64,000 nucleotides of DNA from Clostridium sp. DL-VIII (GTDB lineage: Bacteria > Bacillota > Clostridia > Clostridiales > Clostridiaceae), in the NCBI RefSeq assembly GCF_000230835.1, contig NZ_CM001240.1:2892779-2956778 (forward strand), written 5' to 3'. Every line of letters starts with the position of its first letter. The stretch's first letter is position 1. The notes under the pieces are model-generated. The model made no database searches. It worked only from the letters and a program-made list of their open reading frames with translations, and had not been told where the DNA came from. The translations under genes were made by a program, and so were the position numbers. Below, one piece after another: positions 32,999-43,605 of the stretch.

Positions 32999-33860
32999 GT
33001 TTAAGAAAATTTATATAGAAATAACTAATGTATGCAATTTAAGCTGCAATTTTTGCCCAAAAACATCTAGAGAATTAAAGTTTATGGATGAAAATAATTT
33101 TGAGTATATTATAAAAAGCATAAGGCCTTATACAGATTATGTTTATTTTCATTTGATGGGGGAACCATTTATAAATAAGAAGCTAGAACAATTTTTGAAT
33201 ATAAGTAAAGAAAATGAGTTAAAGGTCAATATAACTACTAATGGTACATTAATAAAGGATGTAAAGGATGTATTGTTAAATTCTCCAGCACTCAGACAGG
33301 TCAATATTTCCTTACATAGTTTTGAAGCTAATGAAGATAACATGAATTTTAATAAATATATAGAGAATATACTTGATTTCGTAAAAGAAGCTACAGAAAA
33401 AACTGATGTGATTTGTTCTCTCAGGTTATGGAACTTAGATACAAAATATGTAGCAAGTAATAATATGAATATAGATATTTTCAAATTGCTTGAAAATGAA
33501 TTTAAGCTCGAGGAAGACTTAAGAAGCAGCTTGAAGGAAAAAAATAGCTTTAAGTTAAGAAAAAATCTATATCTTAGTATGGGAGAAAAGTTTAACTGGC
33601 CATCGCTTAAAATTGAAGAATTAGGTGAAAGAGCTTTTTGTTATGGACTTAGAGATCACATTGGAATATTGGTAGATGGAACTGTTGTGCCTTGTTGTCT
33701 AGACGGAGAAGGAAGTATAGCTTTGGGTAATATTTTTGAAGATACACTAGAAGAAATTTTAAATTCAAAGAGAGCTAAGGATATATATGAAGGATTTTCT
33801 AGAAGACAAGCAGTAGAAGAGTTATGCAAAAGATGCGGTTTTATAAATAGAGTAAGATAA
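32991..33860 (+). CDS. radical SAM/SPASM domain protein
   Basis: A 289-residue protein. The radical SAM cluster motif CNLSCNFC gives C15, C19 and C22. A GEP motif (LMGEPFINKKL) and a TTNGTLI segment follow. The C-terminus has a short SPASM-like auxiliary cluster region: FCYGLRDHIGILVDGTVVPCC, then CKRCGF. Such enzymes often modify peptides or proteins. Its ATG lies 8 nt inside the end of the LysR gene, so it is translationally coupled, and a membrane HExxH protein gene follows. No precursor peptide gene was found beside it. Confidence 0.88.
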   Translation: MSKFKKIYIEITNVCNLSCNFCPKTSRELKFMDENNFEYIIKSIRPYTDYVYFHLMGEPFINKKLEQFLNISKENELKVNITTNGTLIKDVKDVLLNSPALRQVNISLHSFEANEDNMNFNKYIENILDFVKEATEKTDVICSLRLWNLDTKYVASNNMNIDIFKLLENEFKLEEDLRSSLKEKNSFKLRKNLYLSMGEKFNWPSLKIEELGERAFCYGLRDHIGILVDGTVVPCCLDGEGSIALGNIFEDTLEEILNSKRAKDIYEGFSRRQAVEELCKRCGFINRVR

Positions 33861-33877
33861 AAATGGAGGTGGGTATA

Positions 33878-34612
33878 GTGGAGGTAGCAATAAAATCAGT
33901 AGGTTCCTTTTTATTACTGTATTTTTCGTATTATTTTTTGTTACGATTTATTCAATCGGTTTTTCAAGGTTTTATTGGAATTATTAGCACTAAATTGGCT
34001 AAGTTCTTATATGCAATGAGTACACCCGCCCATGAGTTAGCGCATTTAATTGTTGCTATATTATGCCTTGCTAAAATAGAACAGGTTCAGCTTTTTCCGA
34101 GGGAAAACAGACCTGGTTTTGTAAGGTCAAGAGTTAAGAGCAGCTTTCCATTTTTAATAAGTATTAAGGAATTTTTAATAGCTATAGCACCAGTGATTAT
34201 AAATGTACCAATATTTATATTCATAGAAAGTAAATTTGTTTTAAAGGGTGGAGTTTCGGAATTACATAAGATATTAGATCCAAGAATAATGCTTACTAAG
34301 GAAGGAATTATAACCATGATATTATTCTTAATATTAATAAGTGGAATTGCTCCAAGCAGTGAAGACTTTAAAGGAATGATAAAAGGTCTTATAATTTTAT
34401 GCTTTATTATTTTTGGGTTTACTTATTTAAGTGCAACTTTTTTTAATATGAGGTCGGTTGATTTTAGTTTGATTTCAATTGTTATATTATATTATCTTGA
34501 GATTATAATTGCAGTACTATTTATAAATTGTATTCTAAATTATAGAAAATGTTTAAGAATAACATATATGGTAATAATAAATGCGTTAAAACACACGCTT
34601 AAATACAATTAA
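33878..34612 (+). CDS. membrane protein with HExxH (site-2-protease-like) motif
   Basis: Likely start is GTG at 33878, because GGAGG/TGGG at 33865-33873 lies just upstream; an in-frame ATG at 33863 overlaps that site. The 244-residue product has about six membrane helices and an early HELAH (residues 52-56) within TPAHELAHLIVA. That motif is a zinc-peptidase signature in the setting typical of M50-like proteins. A later PSSEDFKG segment may supply a third ligand. Function unknown. It begins a few nt after the radical SAM gene and is probably in the same transcript. Confidence 0.65.
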   Translation: MEVAIKSVGSFLLLYFSYYFLLRFIQSVFQGFIGIISTKLAKFLYAMSTPAHELAHLIVAILCLAKIEQVQLFPRENRPGFVRSRVKSSFPFLISIKEFLIAIAPVIINVPIFIFIESKFVLKGGVSELHKILDPRIMLTKEGIITMILFLILISGIAPSSEDFKGMIKGLIILCFIIFGFTYLSATFFNMRSVDFSLISIVILYYLEIIIAVLFINCILNYRKCLRITYMVIINALKHTLKYN

Positions 34613-34734
34613 ATTCCAAAAGGAATACACAAATATTTTGAATGTTTGTCAATGTAAAGATTTATTTCATAAATGTAAAATTATTGTATAAATCTTGGAA
34701 AAGTGGCTATACTCCTTGATAAGGAGTGATTAAT

Positions 34735-35322
34735 ATGATAAATAAATCAATAACTAAAAAGAAATTATTCATAGGCATATTAATAACATTGGTACTTATA
34801 TTTTCTGTAACTTATTATTTATCTAATAAGTATTTGAGTAATAAAACCCCTAAAGATAATTCTGTTGTAGCGAGTGAAGTAAATAAAAATGGTGAATTAA
34901 ATGATAATACTAAAATTTATTTATTCTCAGGACAAATGAAAGAGAAGGAATTAACTTTAGCGGAATTAAAAAAAGAGTTAAATTTAGATGAAAGTTTAAC
35001 AACAGCTGAATTGTCAAAAGAATTAAAAGATAAAGGGTATGCTTTAGAAATAGAACCAGATGGTCAGATGACATATAGAAAAGATGATTCGAAGGCTCTT
35101 AAACCTAATAAATATTATATTGGAGAGAAAGATGGATTTTTTGCTATATATAAAACAGATGAGAATGGTACTCTGTTAATAGAAAATAGTAACGATGTAT
35201 ATTCTAATAGCAAGAAAGTAGATACTTTAAGCGATATAGATAAAAATAAAATTAAAAATTTTGAACTTGAGTATAATTCAAAAGAAGATGCGGAAGAAAA
35301 TTTGTCTGAATACCTATCATAA
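34735..35322 (+). CDS. membrane-anchored protein with BofC-like C-terminal region
   Basis: A 195-residue protein. The ATG at 34735 is preferred, since the upstream GTG at 34726 overlaps the AAGGAG site. Residues about 9-30 form a membrane anchor (FIGILITLVLIFSVTYYL); the rest is outside. The C-terminus (KYYIGEKDGFFAIYK, SDIDKNKIKNFELEYNSKED) resembles the BofC C-terminal domain, which restrains pro-sigma-K processing in Bacillus sporulation. Position supports this: in Bacillus subtilis bofC lies immediately before ruvA-ruvB-queA-tgt, as here. Similarity is modest, so the name is tentative. Confidence 0.6.
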   Translation: MINKSITKKKLFIGILITLVLIFSVTYYLSNKYLSNKTPKDNSVVASEVNKNGELNDNTKIYLFSGQMKEKELTLAELKKELNLDESLTTAELSKELKDKGYALEIEPDGQMTYRKDDSKALKPNKYYIGEKDGFFAIYKTDENGTLLIENSNDVYSNSKKVDTLSDIDKNKIKNFELEYNSKEDAEENLSEYLS

Positions 35323-35505
35323 AGGAACAAATATATAATATGAAATAGATTTATAAATAGAAATCCATGTTTTTGATATATTAAGTCATTGTCTTTAATG
35401 TTTAAAAATAGCAAGTGATTAGTTGAAAGAAGAAAGGTCCATGGACTTTTCAAATAAATCAAGTTTTGGGTTGAGTATATATAGTTATAGTGAATAAATT
35501 TAAGA

Positions 35506-35542
35506 TAAGGGTATGGGAGTAATGAATGCTTCCATACCCTTA
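35506..35542. repeat. perfect hairpin in the bofC-like/ruvA spacer
   Basis: TAAGGGTATGG (35506-35516) pairs with CCATACCCTTA (35532-35542). No T-run follows on either strand, so this is not a clear terminator. Confidence 0.5.
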
Positions 35543-35760
35543 TTAGTGTATAAATAAAGAATTTTTAAATATTAAGAGTTAAAAAATATATGTACGAAAA
35601 TATATCTAATAATAAATACATTGTTGAAAGATTTCGATTAAAATGATAAAGTATAAGTTAGGTTTTAACAATAATATAGGAATTTAGATTAAGATATAGT
35701 TAAAATAATTAATAAGAAAGTATGATAATTTATTTTGTATCATATGTTTAAGGCATAATC

Positions 35761-35899
35761 AAAAAATAACAAGTCCATCTGCCAAGCCTATTTTGCATTA
35801 TACTTCATCAGTAGATTGCACTAATAGGCTCGCTATGAGCCAAATCTGTTTCTTCGCCTAATGTAAAATAATCATGGCATTTTGGACTCGTTATTTTCT
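35761..35899. repeat. foldback (MITE-like) element or structured RNA before ruvA
   Basis: About 139 bp closed by an inverted repeat: AAAATAAC (35763-35770) with GTTATTTT (35890-35897), then AGTCCA with TGGACT and TGCCA with TGGCA after small internal loops. An inner hairpin GGCTC/GAGCC and a TATTTTGCATTATAC/GTAAAATAAT pairing are also present. Base composition is less AT-biased than the surrounding spacer. There is no open frame. It looks like a mobile foldback sequence or an RNA gene. Confidence 0.5.
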
Positions 35900-35982
35900 T
35901 TCATATGCCTAAAATATTTTTGTTTTATAGGCGGTAAAATGAAAATAAGCAAATTTTGATTTACATATCTGGAGGAAAATAT

Positions 35983-36579
35983 ATGTACGAATACATTAAG
36001 GGGAAATATATAGGGATAAATAAAGACTATATAATAGTAGAGAATAATGGAATTGGATATAAGATTTTTACATCAGGTGCTACTATGTCCTCCATGCCGA
36101 AATCCGGAGAGGAAATTATGATTTACCTTGAACAAATAGTAAGGGAAGATTTCTTGGGACTATATGGATTTGATTCTAAGGAAGAATTAGAAATGTTTAA
36201 GTTACTTTTAACAGTTAATGGAGTGGGACCTAAAGCAGCATTATCGTTATTATCTATAAGCAGAGTAAATAATTTAAAGTATGCAATTATGACAGGTGAT
36301 GAGAAACATATTTGCAGAGGAATTGGTATAGGTAAGAAAACAGCAGCTAGAATTATTTTAGAACTAAAAGATAAGCTAAAACCAGATGAATTATTAGATA
36401 ATACTTTGGATTCAGGTAATAAGGAAAATGAAAATATCATGTTTGCATCAGAAGCATTAAGTGCTTTGCTTGCATTAGGTTATAGTGAGAAAGAAGCAGA
36501 AGCGGCACTTAAAAAAGTTGATAAAAATGATAGCGTGGAAAATATAATCAAGAATGCATTAAAAGCATTAATGGGATAA
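35983..36579 (+). CDS. ruvA: Holliday junction branch migration protein RuvA
   Basis: A 198-residue protein starting at the ATG at 35983, with GGAGG 7-8 nt upstream; a longer in-frame start at 35956 lacks a site. Domain I (MYEYIKGKYIGINKDYIIVE), the helix-hairpin-helix region with LLTVNGVGPKAALSLL and GIGIGKKTAARIILELKDK, and the C-terminal RuvB-binding domain (ALLALGYSEKEAEAALKKV) are complete. RuvA tetramers bind the four-way junction and load RuvB. ruvB follows 143 nt later. Confidence 0.97.
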   Translation: MYEYIKGKYIGINKDYIIVENNGIGYKIFTSGATMSSMPKSGEEIMIYLEQIVREDFLGLYGFDSKEELEMFKLLLTVNGVGPKAALSLLSISRVNNLKYAIMTGDEKHICRGIGIGKKTAARIILELKDKLKPDELLDNTLDSGNKENENIMFASEALSALLALGYSEKEAEAALKKVDKNDSVENIIKNALKALMG

Positions 36580-36617
36580 TTAATTTAGTTTACAGTTCAC
36601 AATTTACAGCTGTAGAG

Positions 36618-36636
36618 GAAATCCTTACAGGATTTC
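36618..36636. repeat. intergenic hairpin repeat between ruvA and ruvB
   Basis: GAAATCCT/AGGATTTC with a 3-nt loop, flanked by short TTTACAGTTCACAATTTACAG-like sequence. Similar hairpins with flanking GTTAAC-rich sequence lie before hisS (around 50188) and aspS (51650-51667). Confidence 0.5.
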
Positions 36637-36722
36637 TTGGAAGTTTAATATATAGAAGTATTTTAAATTAATATTATTGTTAGTTTGTAGTTGCAATTCA
36701 CGAGGAAACGGGGGAGGTTTTT

Positions 36723-37763
36723 ATGGAAAGAATAGTTAATCCAGCTGAAATGAATGAAGATTCAAATTCAGAGCTTAGTTTAAGGCCTCAAAAGATAAAT
36801 GAGTATATAGGACAAGATAAAGTAAAAGAACGATTAGATATATTCATTAAAGCAGCAAAACAAAGAAAAGAGGCTCTGGATCATGCACTTTTATATGGAC
36901 CGCCAGGTCTTGGTAAAACTACTTTAGCTAATATTATTGCCAAGGAAATGGGAGGTGATTTGAAAGTAACCTCAGGCCCTGCTATAGAAAGAGCTGGGGA
37001 TCTAGCTGCAATACTTACAACGTTAAAGGATTATGATGTTTTATTTATAGATGAAATTCATAGGTTAAATAGAACAGTAGAAGAAATATTGTATCCTGCA
37101 ATGGAGGATTATGCATTAGATATAGTCATAGGTAAGGGAGCTGCTGCAAAATCAATAAGAATAGATCTTCCAAGATTTACGCTTATAGGAGCAACAACAA
37201 GGATAGGGATGCTTACCTCTCCACTTAGAGATAGATTTGGAGTGCTTTGTGCTATGGAATATTATACAGATGAGCAGCTTAAGGAGATAGTAACAAGAAG
37301 TGCTGCTGTATTTGGCTGTGCAATTACAGAAGAAGGATCACTTGAAATAGCGAGAAGGTCTAGAGGAACACCTAGAATTGCTAATAGGCTATTAAAAAGA
37401 GTCAGAGATTATTCAGAGGTAAAATCAAACAAATTAATATCGCTTAAAGAAGCGAGAGAAGCTCTGGAATTGTTAGAAGTAGATAATAAAGGTTTTGATA
37501 GGGTTGATAATAAGATATTAGAAGCTATAATTGATAATTTTAACGGTGGACCCGTTGGAATTGAAACATTATCATATTTTATTGGAGAAGAACTTGGAAC
37601 TATTGAAGACGTATATGAACCTTATTTATTGCAGCAGGGATTTATTATAAGAACGCCAAGAGGCAGAATAGCAAGTGAAAAGGCATATAAACACCTTGGA
37701 AGAGAAAATAAATCAAAGAATAGGGATAATAAAATGCAGGGAAGTTTTTTTGAAGCTAATTAA
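36723..37763 (+). CDS. ruvB: Holliday junction branch migration ATPase RuvB
   Basis: A 346-residue AAA+ motor. Walker [10 protein letters not shown] (about 60-68), Walker B FIDEIHR (about 107-113), sensor TLIGATTR and the Arg-finger region TSPLRDRFG are intact, followed by the winged helix with [12 protein letters not shown]. It forms hexamers that drive branch migration with RuvA. A GGGGGAGG site precedes the ATG. No ruvC is nearby, as usual in Firmicutes. Confidence 0.97.
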   Translation: MERIVNPAEMNEDSNSELSLRPQKINEYIGQDKVKERLDIFIKAAKQRKEALDHALLYGPPGLGKTTLANIIAKEMGGDLKVTSGPAIERAGDLAAILTTLKDYDVLFIDEIHRLNRTVEEILYPAMEDYALDIVIGKGAAAKSIRIDLPRFTLIGATTRIGMLTSPLRDRFGVLCAMEYYTDEQLKEIVTRSAAVFGCAITEEGSLEIARRSRGTPRIANRLLKRVRDYSEVKSNKLISLKEAREALELLEVDNKGFDRVDNKILEAIIDNFNGGPVGIETLSYFIGEELGTIEDVYEPYLLQQGFIIRTPRGRIASEKAYKHLGRENKSKNRDNKMQGSFFEAN

Positions 37764-37859
37764 TATTTTTAATGTTTTACATAATAAATAGCTAATATGA
37801 TAAACTGCCAAAAATTTTTTGATTTTGGCGAGCTTTTTAAGTTAGGAGAAGATAAACAA

Positions 37860-38885
37860 ATGGACGTAAAAGATTTTGATTTTTATTTACCAGAGGAGTT
37901 AATAGCGCAACATCCTTTGAAGCAGAGAGATTCCTCAAGACTCATGGTTTTGAATAAGAAAACTGGAGAAATTAAGCATAAGAGGTTTCATGATATTATA
38001 GAGTATTTAAATAAAGGGGATACTTTAGTATTAAATAATACTAGAGTAATGCCGGCTAGATTGATTGGTGAGAAAGAAGGCACTGGTGGAAAAATAGAGT
38101 TCCTTTTGCTTAAGAGAATTGAAAAGGATAGATGGGAGTGCTTAGCAAAACCAGGAAAGTCGGCAAGGGTAGGAAGAAAGTTTACTTTTGGTGAAGGAAA
38201 GTTAAAAGCTGAGGTAGTAGAAGTTAAAGAAGATGGAAATAGAATAGTAGAATTTTCTTATGAAGGAATTTTTGAAGAAGTACTGGATTCATTAGGTGAG
38301 ATGCCATTACCTCCATATATTCATGAGAGATTAGAAGATAAAGAAAGATATCAAACAGTATATTCAAAGGAAAATGGTTCTGCTGCAGCACCAACAGCAG
38401 GTCTTCATTTTACTAATGACCTATTAGAAGAAATAAAAGAAAAAGGTGTCAATATAGTATATTTGACTTTACATGTTGGACTTGGAACTTTTAGACCGGT
38501 AAAAGTTGAAAATATAGAGGAACATGAGATGCATTCCGAATTTTATATGTTATCAAAAGAGAGTGCAGATATAATAAATGAAACTAAAAAAAGAGGGAAT
38601 TCCGTTATTTCAGTTGGAACAACATCCACAAGAACCTTAGAAACTATTGGTGACGAAAATGGATTTGTCAAAGAGCAGAGCGGATGGACTAACATTTTTA
38701 TATATCCAGGATATAAATTTAAGATAGTGGATAAATTAATAACAAATTTCCATTTGCCAGAATCAACATTGATAATGCTTGTATCAACTTTAGCTGGTCA
38801 AGATAATGTTATGAATGCATATAAAGAAGCAGTAAATGAAAAATACAGATTTTTCTCATTTGGAGATGCAATGTTTATAAGTTAA
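37860..38885 (+). CDS. queA: S-adenosylmethionine:tRNA ribosyltransferase-isomerase
   Basis: A 341-residue enzyme from the ATG at 37860 ([19 protein letters not shown]), with AGGAG upstream; an in-frame start at 37797 would add an unconserved leader. It transfers the ribosyl part of SAM to preQ1 in tRNA to make epoxyqueuosine. Family blocks [46 protein letters not shown] [11 protein letters not shown] and GTTSTRTLE are present. It lies between ruvB and tgt, the normal Firmicute order. Confidence 0.96.
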   Translation: MDVKDFDFYLPEELIAQHPLKQRDSSRLMVLNKKTGEIKHKRFHDIIEYLNKGDTLVLNNTRVMPARLIGEKEGTGGKIEFLLLKRIEKDRWECLAKPGKSARVGRKFTFGEGKLKAEVVEVKEDGNRIVEFSYEGIFEEVLDSLGEMPLPPYIHERLEDKERYQTVYSKENGSAAAPTAGLHFTNDLLEEIKEKGVNIVYLTLHVGLGTFRPVKVENIEEHEMHSEFYMLSKESADIINETKKRGNSVISVGTTSTRTLETIGDENGFVKEQSGWTNIFIYPGYKFKIVDKLITNFHLPESTLIMLVSTLAGQDNVMNAYKEAVNEKYRFFSFGDAMFIS

Positions 38886-38970
38886 CTGTAAATTGAGAAC
38901 TGTTAACTAATTCAATTACGCTGATGAGGTGACATTAATCAAGCGTTTTATTAAAAATAAAATAATTTAA

Positions 38971-40122
<1,152 letters not shown>

Positions 40123-40296
40123 TTTAAAAGGTAAGGTTTATATAGAGTTAGGAAATGTAATACAATTGACACTTTTATTTGTTATGATAAGTAAGAAAGA
40201 AATAAAAATAGGTTTATATTGACATCTAACTTAAAGAATTGTAAACTACTTATCAGGAATAGAAAAATATTAAGATTTTAGTTATGGAGGAAAATT

Positions 40297-40575
40297 ATGA
40301 ATGGTATAGCAAGTTTGCTTTATAGTATATGGCCAATGCTACTTGTATTTGTTATATTTTACTTTTTACTTATAATACCAGAAAAGAAAAGAAAAAAGAA
40401 ATACAAAGGTATGATTGATGAGTTAAAGGTAAATGATGAAGTTGCAACTAGAGGTGGAATTATAGGAAAAATCACTCATATTGATGAGAAAACTGTTACG
40501 ATTGAAACTAGTTCGGCTAAAACAAGAATTAAATTTGAAAAGAGTGGAATATCTCATAAAGTAACGGCAGAATAA
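40297..40575 (+). CDS. yajC: preprotein translocase subunit YajC
   Basis: A 92-residue protein with one N-terminal membrane helix (WPMLLVFVIFYFLLIIP), then the basic KKRKKKYKGMIDELKVNDEVATRGGIIG typical of YajC. It associates with SecDF and the Sec translocon. A GGAGG site precedes the ATG. It lies after tgt and is followed by the YrzE-like gene and secD-secF. Confidence 0.95.
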   Translation: MNGIASLLYSIWPMLLVFVIFYFLLIIPEKKRKKKYKGMIDELKVNDEVATRGGIIGKITHIDEKTVTIETSSAKTRIKFEKSGISHKVTAE

Positions 40576-40628
40576 TCATAATACCCTTTAATGTTTCATA
40601 AAATGAAGTGTTGGGGGGTGTTATTTTA

Positions 40629-40997
40629 ATGGAAAATAATAAATACTTAAAATCTGTGGTAAAGGGAACTATAGGAACTTTAATTTGCAGCTTTATAGGT
40701 ATCGCATTTTTATCAATATTGATGACTAAATTAGTATTTAGTAAAGGTATTTTTAACATGATTTATGTAATAATATCTTTATGTAGCATATGTTTAGGTG
40801 CGATAATAGGAGCTAAGAAAAATGAATCGAAAGGATGGCTTGTTGGTTTTGGAGTTGCACTTGGATATTATTTAGTATTATTTATATTATCTAGCTGCTT
40901 TAGTGGCGAACTAGCCTTTAAACTTTTTGATTTTGTTAAATTAATTATAGCTTTAGCTATAGGTACTCTTGCCGGAATGCTTGGGATAAATTTATAA
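40629..40997 (+). CDS. TIGR04086 (YrzE-like) membrane protein
   Basis: A 122-residue protein with four membrane segments (GTLICSFIGIAFLSILM, IYVIISLCSICLGAIIGA, WLVGFGVALGYYLVLFIL, LIIALAIGTLAGMLGI). The ATG at 40629 follows GGGGGGTG with 8-nt spacing; the GTG at 40608 lies upstream of that site. Bacillus subtilis has yrzE in the same place after yajC, which supports the family call. Function unknown. Confidence 0.8.
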   Translation: MENNKYLKSVVKGTIGTLICSFIGIAFLSILMTKLVFSKGIFNMIYVIISLCSICLGAIIGAKKNESKGWLVGFGVALGYYLVLFILSSCFSGELAFKLFDFVKLIIALAIGTLAGMLGINL

Positions 40998-41345
40998 GAT
41001 ACTTTGATTTTTTAATTTACTTTTGATTAAAAGAAGTTATACATATGTAAAGGAATTTTGGTGAAATTTAAGGTAATTTGGTACTTATAGCAACAGCTTA
41101 ATAAAAAACTTTATTAAGAAATTATTGTGTGCTATAATGAACATTGTGCAACATATGAATTATAATGATATTTAAAATTAAGAATATATAAATTCTTTAT
41201 ATGAAGATTATATTTTCTTAATTTTAAATGTTTTGGTATTTTACATAATATATAAAATATTTGATAAAATAATAATCAAGATTTTACCAGACAAATGTAA
41301 GAAATACTAATTAGGAAAGACATAATTACGTAGAGGGGGATTAAG
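40998..41345 (+). promoter_or_regulatory. secD promoter and long structured leader
   Basis: An extended -10 (TGC then TATAAT at 41133-41138) predicts a start near 41145 and a leader of about 200 nt. Within it TTTAAAATTAAGAA (41171-41184) and TTCTTAATTTTAAA (41215-41228) form a perfect 14-bp stem. No gene is seen in this 348-bp spacer. Confidence 0.5.
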
Positions 41346-42611
41346 ATGAAAAAGAAAGGCAAAAGTTCGGCGATACTTATAGCTATTATTGTCGTAATCG
41401 GATTATTAGCTTTTGCGGGATTTAAAGGATTTGTTCTAGGAGGATGGGAATTTAAATCATTTAATAAAGTAATAACTAGAGGACTTGATTTACAGGGCGG
41501 AGTTTCTGTTCTAATGGAAATTCAGAAGGATTCAGTAACTTCAGAAGAGTTAGAAAGTGCAAAGGAACATATAGCACTAAGAGTAAATAAGCTTGGAGTT
41601 GCAGAAACAATTGTAACAACAGAAGGACAAAAGAGAATAAGAGTAGATATTCCAGGAATGACTAACTCTAAAGAGATAGTTGATAGCTTAAGCCAATCTG
41701 GTAATTTGTCATTTAAAGCGCCAGATGGAACTGAAGTATTAACAGGTAAAGATGTTAAGAAAGCTACTGCACAAATGAACCAACAAACAGGTCAGTATGA
41801 GGTTGGATTACAGTTAAGTGATGAAGGCGCACAAAAATTTGCCGATGCAACAGGTAAGTATATTGGACAAAAGATTACAATTTACCTTGATGATGAACAG
41901 ATTTCAGATCCAACTGTAGATCAACAAATTACAGGTGGAAATGCGAGTATTAATATTCATGGAACATTAGAACAAAATAAGGAATTGGCTGGGATGATTA
42001 ATGCAGGTGCACTTCCACTTCCAGTTAAAGAAGTTACAGTTAGTAATGTTGGAGCTGAACTTGGTGCTACAGCATTTCCAAATTCAATTAAAGCTGGAAT
42101 CATAGGAGTAGCATTAGTATTCTTATTCATGTTAATACGTTATAGAAGACAAGGATTAATGGCTGATATTGCTTTGACTTTGTATATAGTTCTTGCACTT
42201 TTTGCATTTGTAGAGATAGGAGTAACCTTAACCCTTCCAGGTATAGCAGCATTCTTAATGACTATCGGTGTGGCTGTCGATGCAAACATACTAACCTTTG
42301 AGAGAACAAAGGAAGAATTGAAAAAAGGGTACAGCATTAAGGCGGCAGCTAAAAAAGGAGCAGAAAATGCTTTATCTTCAATAGTGGATTCAAATGTAAC
42401 AACATTGCTTGCAGCTTTGATCTTGTATTCTATAGGATCAGGAACAGTTAAAGGTTTTGCGATTACACTTATGATAGGTATAGTTATAAGTTTGTTTACT
42501 GGTCTAGTAATAACTAAATTACTTGTTAATCTAGGAGTTCAATCTGGATTTATAAACAAAGCGTCACATTTTGGAGTTAAGCTAGAAAAGGGGGATGAAA
42601 AACATGCTTAA
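41346..42611 (+). CDS. secD: protein translocase subunit SecD
   Basis: A 421-residue membrane protein. After one N-terminal helix comes the conserved RGLDLQGGVSVLMEI. A P1 head domain follows (ALRVNKLGVAETIV, VDIPGM), then five C-terminal helices with GVAVDANILTFERTKEEL. It uses the proton motive force to pull exported proteins across the membrane. It is shorter than enterobacterial SecD, as normal for clostridia. GGGGG site before the ATG. secF overlaps its end. Confidence 0.97.
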   Translation: MKKKGKSSAILIAIIVVIGLLAFAGFKGFVLGGWEFKSFNKVITRGLDLQGGVSVLMEIQKDSVTSEELESAKEHIALRVNKLGVAETIVTTEGQKRIRVDIPGMTNSKEIVDSLSQSGNLSFKAPDGTEVLTGKDVKKATAQMNQQTGQYEVGLQLSDEGAQKFADATGKYIGQKITIYLDDEQISDPTVDQQITGGNASINIHGTLEQNKELAGMINAGALPLPVKEVTVSNVGAELGATAFPNSIKAGIIGVALVFLFMLIRYRRQGLMADIALTLYIVLALFAFVEIGVTLTLPGIAAFLMTIGVAVDANILTFERTKEELKKGYSIKAAAKKGAENALSSIVDSNVTTLLAALILYSIGSGTVKGFAITLMIGIVISLFTGLVITKLLVNLGVQSGFINKASHFGVKLEKGDEKHA

Positions 42612-43479
42612 GATAATGGAAAGAACAAAAATATGGTTTTCAATATCCCTAATCATTATAATAATTGGAATGGGATTCTTATGTGTTAGAGGTCTGAATT
42701 TTGGAATAGATTTTAAAGGTGGTTCAGACATAGTATTACAGTTAAATGAGAATATAAATAAAGAAGATGTGGATACAATTGTTAAAGGTTATGCACCAGA
42801 TGCAGCTACAAATTCTTTAGATAATAATCAATATGAAATAAAATCAGCTGATCTTGACAGTGATAAATTAGATGCTATTATAAAAGATTTAGAAGGCAAA
42901 TATCAATTAGATGATAAGGCATTAGTTTCGCAAAATGAAATAGGTTCATCAGTTGGTAAAGAATTAACACAGAATTCAATTTCAGCTCTACTTGCAGCTT
43001 TTGTAGTAATGCTTATATATATAGCAATAAGATTTGAATTTAAATTTGGAGTTGCGGCTATAGCAGCTACAATTCATGATATCTTAGTAACACTTAGTGT
43101 TTATTCAATATTCTATATTCCGGTTAATACGCCATTTATAGCAGCAATGCTTACTATAGTTGGGTATTCAATGTGTGATACAATAGTAATTTTTGATAGA
43201 ATAAGAGAAAATGCGAAGATTATGAGAAGAGCAAAATCAATTGAAGTTGCTGATGTAAGTTTGACTGAAACAATAGCTCGATCATTATATACATCTTGTG
43301 CAACATTAGCTACTATAATTGCAATGAATTTCTTAGTTCCATCTGTAAGACAATTTACAATTCCATTAATAGTAGGTATTATAAGTGGAGCATATTCGTC
43401 AATATGTATAGCATCACCAATATGGGTATACTTGAAGGATAGAGTTAGAAAATCAAAGACAAAATTACAAAAAGCTTAA
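42604..43479 (+). CDS. secF: protein translocase subunit SecF
   Basis: A 291-residue partner of SecD. The ATG at 42604 gives normal spacing from AAGGGGG; the ATG at 42595 directly abuts that site. Marks include GLNFGIDFKGGSDIVLQL, then IRFEFKFGVAAIAATIHDI and GYSMCDTIVIFDRIREN, in a six-helix layout. Overlap of 8 nt with secD indicates coupling. A terminator follows. Confidence 0.96.
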   Translation: MLKIMERTKIWFSISLIIIIIGMGFLCVRGLNFGIDFKGGSDIVLQLNENINKEDVDTIVKGYAPDAATNSLDNNQYEIKSADLDSDKLDAIIKDLEGKYQLDDKALVSQNEIGSSVGKELTQNSISALLAAFVVMLIYIAIRFEFKFGVAAIAATIHDILVTLSVYSIFYIPVNTPFIAAMLTIVGYSMCDTIVIFDRIRENAKIMRRAKSIEVADVSLTETIARSLYTSCATLATIIAMNFLVPSVRQFTIPLIVGIISGAYSSICIASPIWVYLKDRVRKSKTKLQKA

Positions 43480-43494
43480 CTACTGGAAATGATA

Positions 43495-43524
43495 AAAGCC
43501 TCCAGAAAATAATGGAGGTTTTTT
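43495..43524 (+). terminator. terminator after secF
   Basis: CCTCCA (43499-43504) pairs with TGGAGG (43513-43518), ending in TTTTTT. Confidence 0.85.
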
Positions 43525-43605
43525 CATTTATTAACAAAATAATTGTAAAAATTATTATAATCATTTATAATAAAGGTGTTTTCTAATTTTATGGAGGAAT
43601 AGGCC

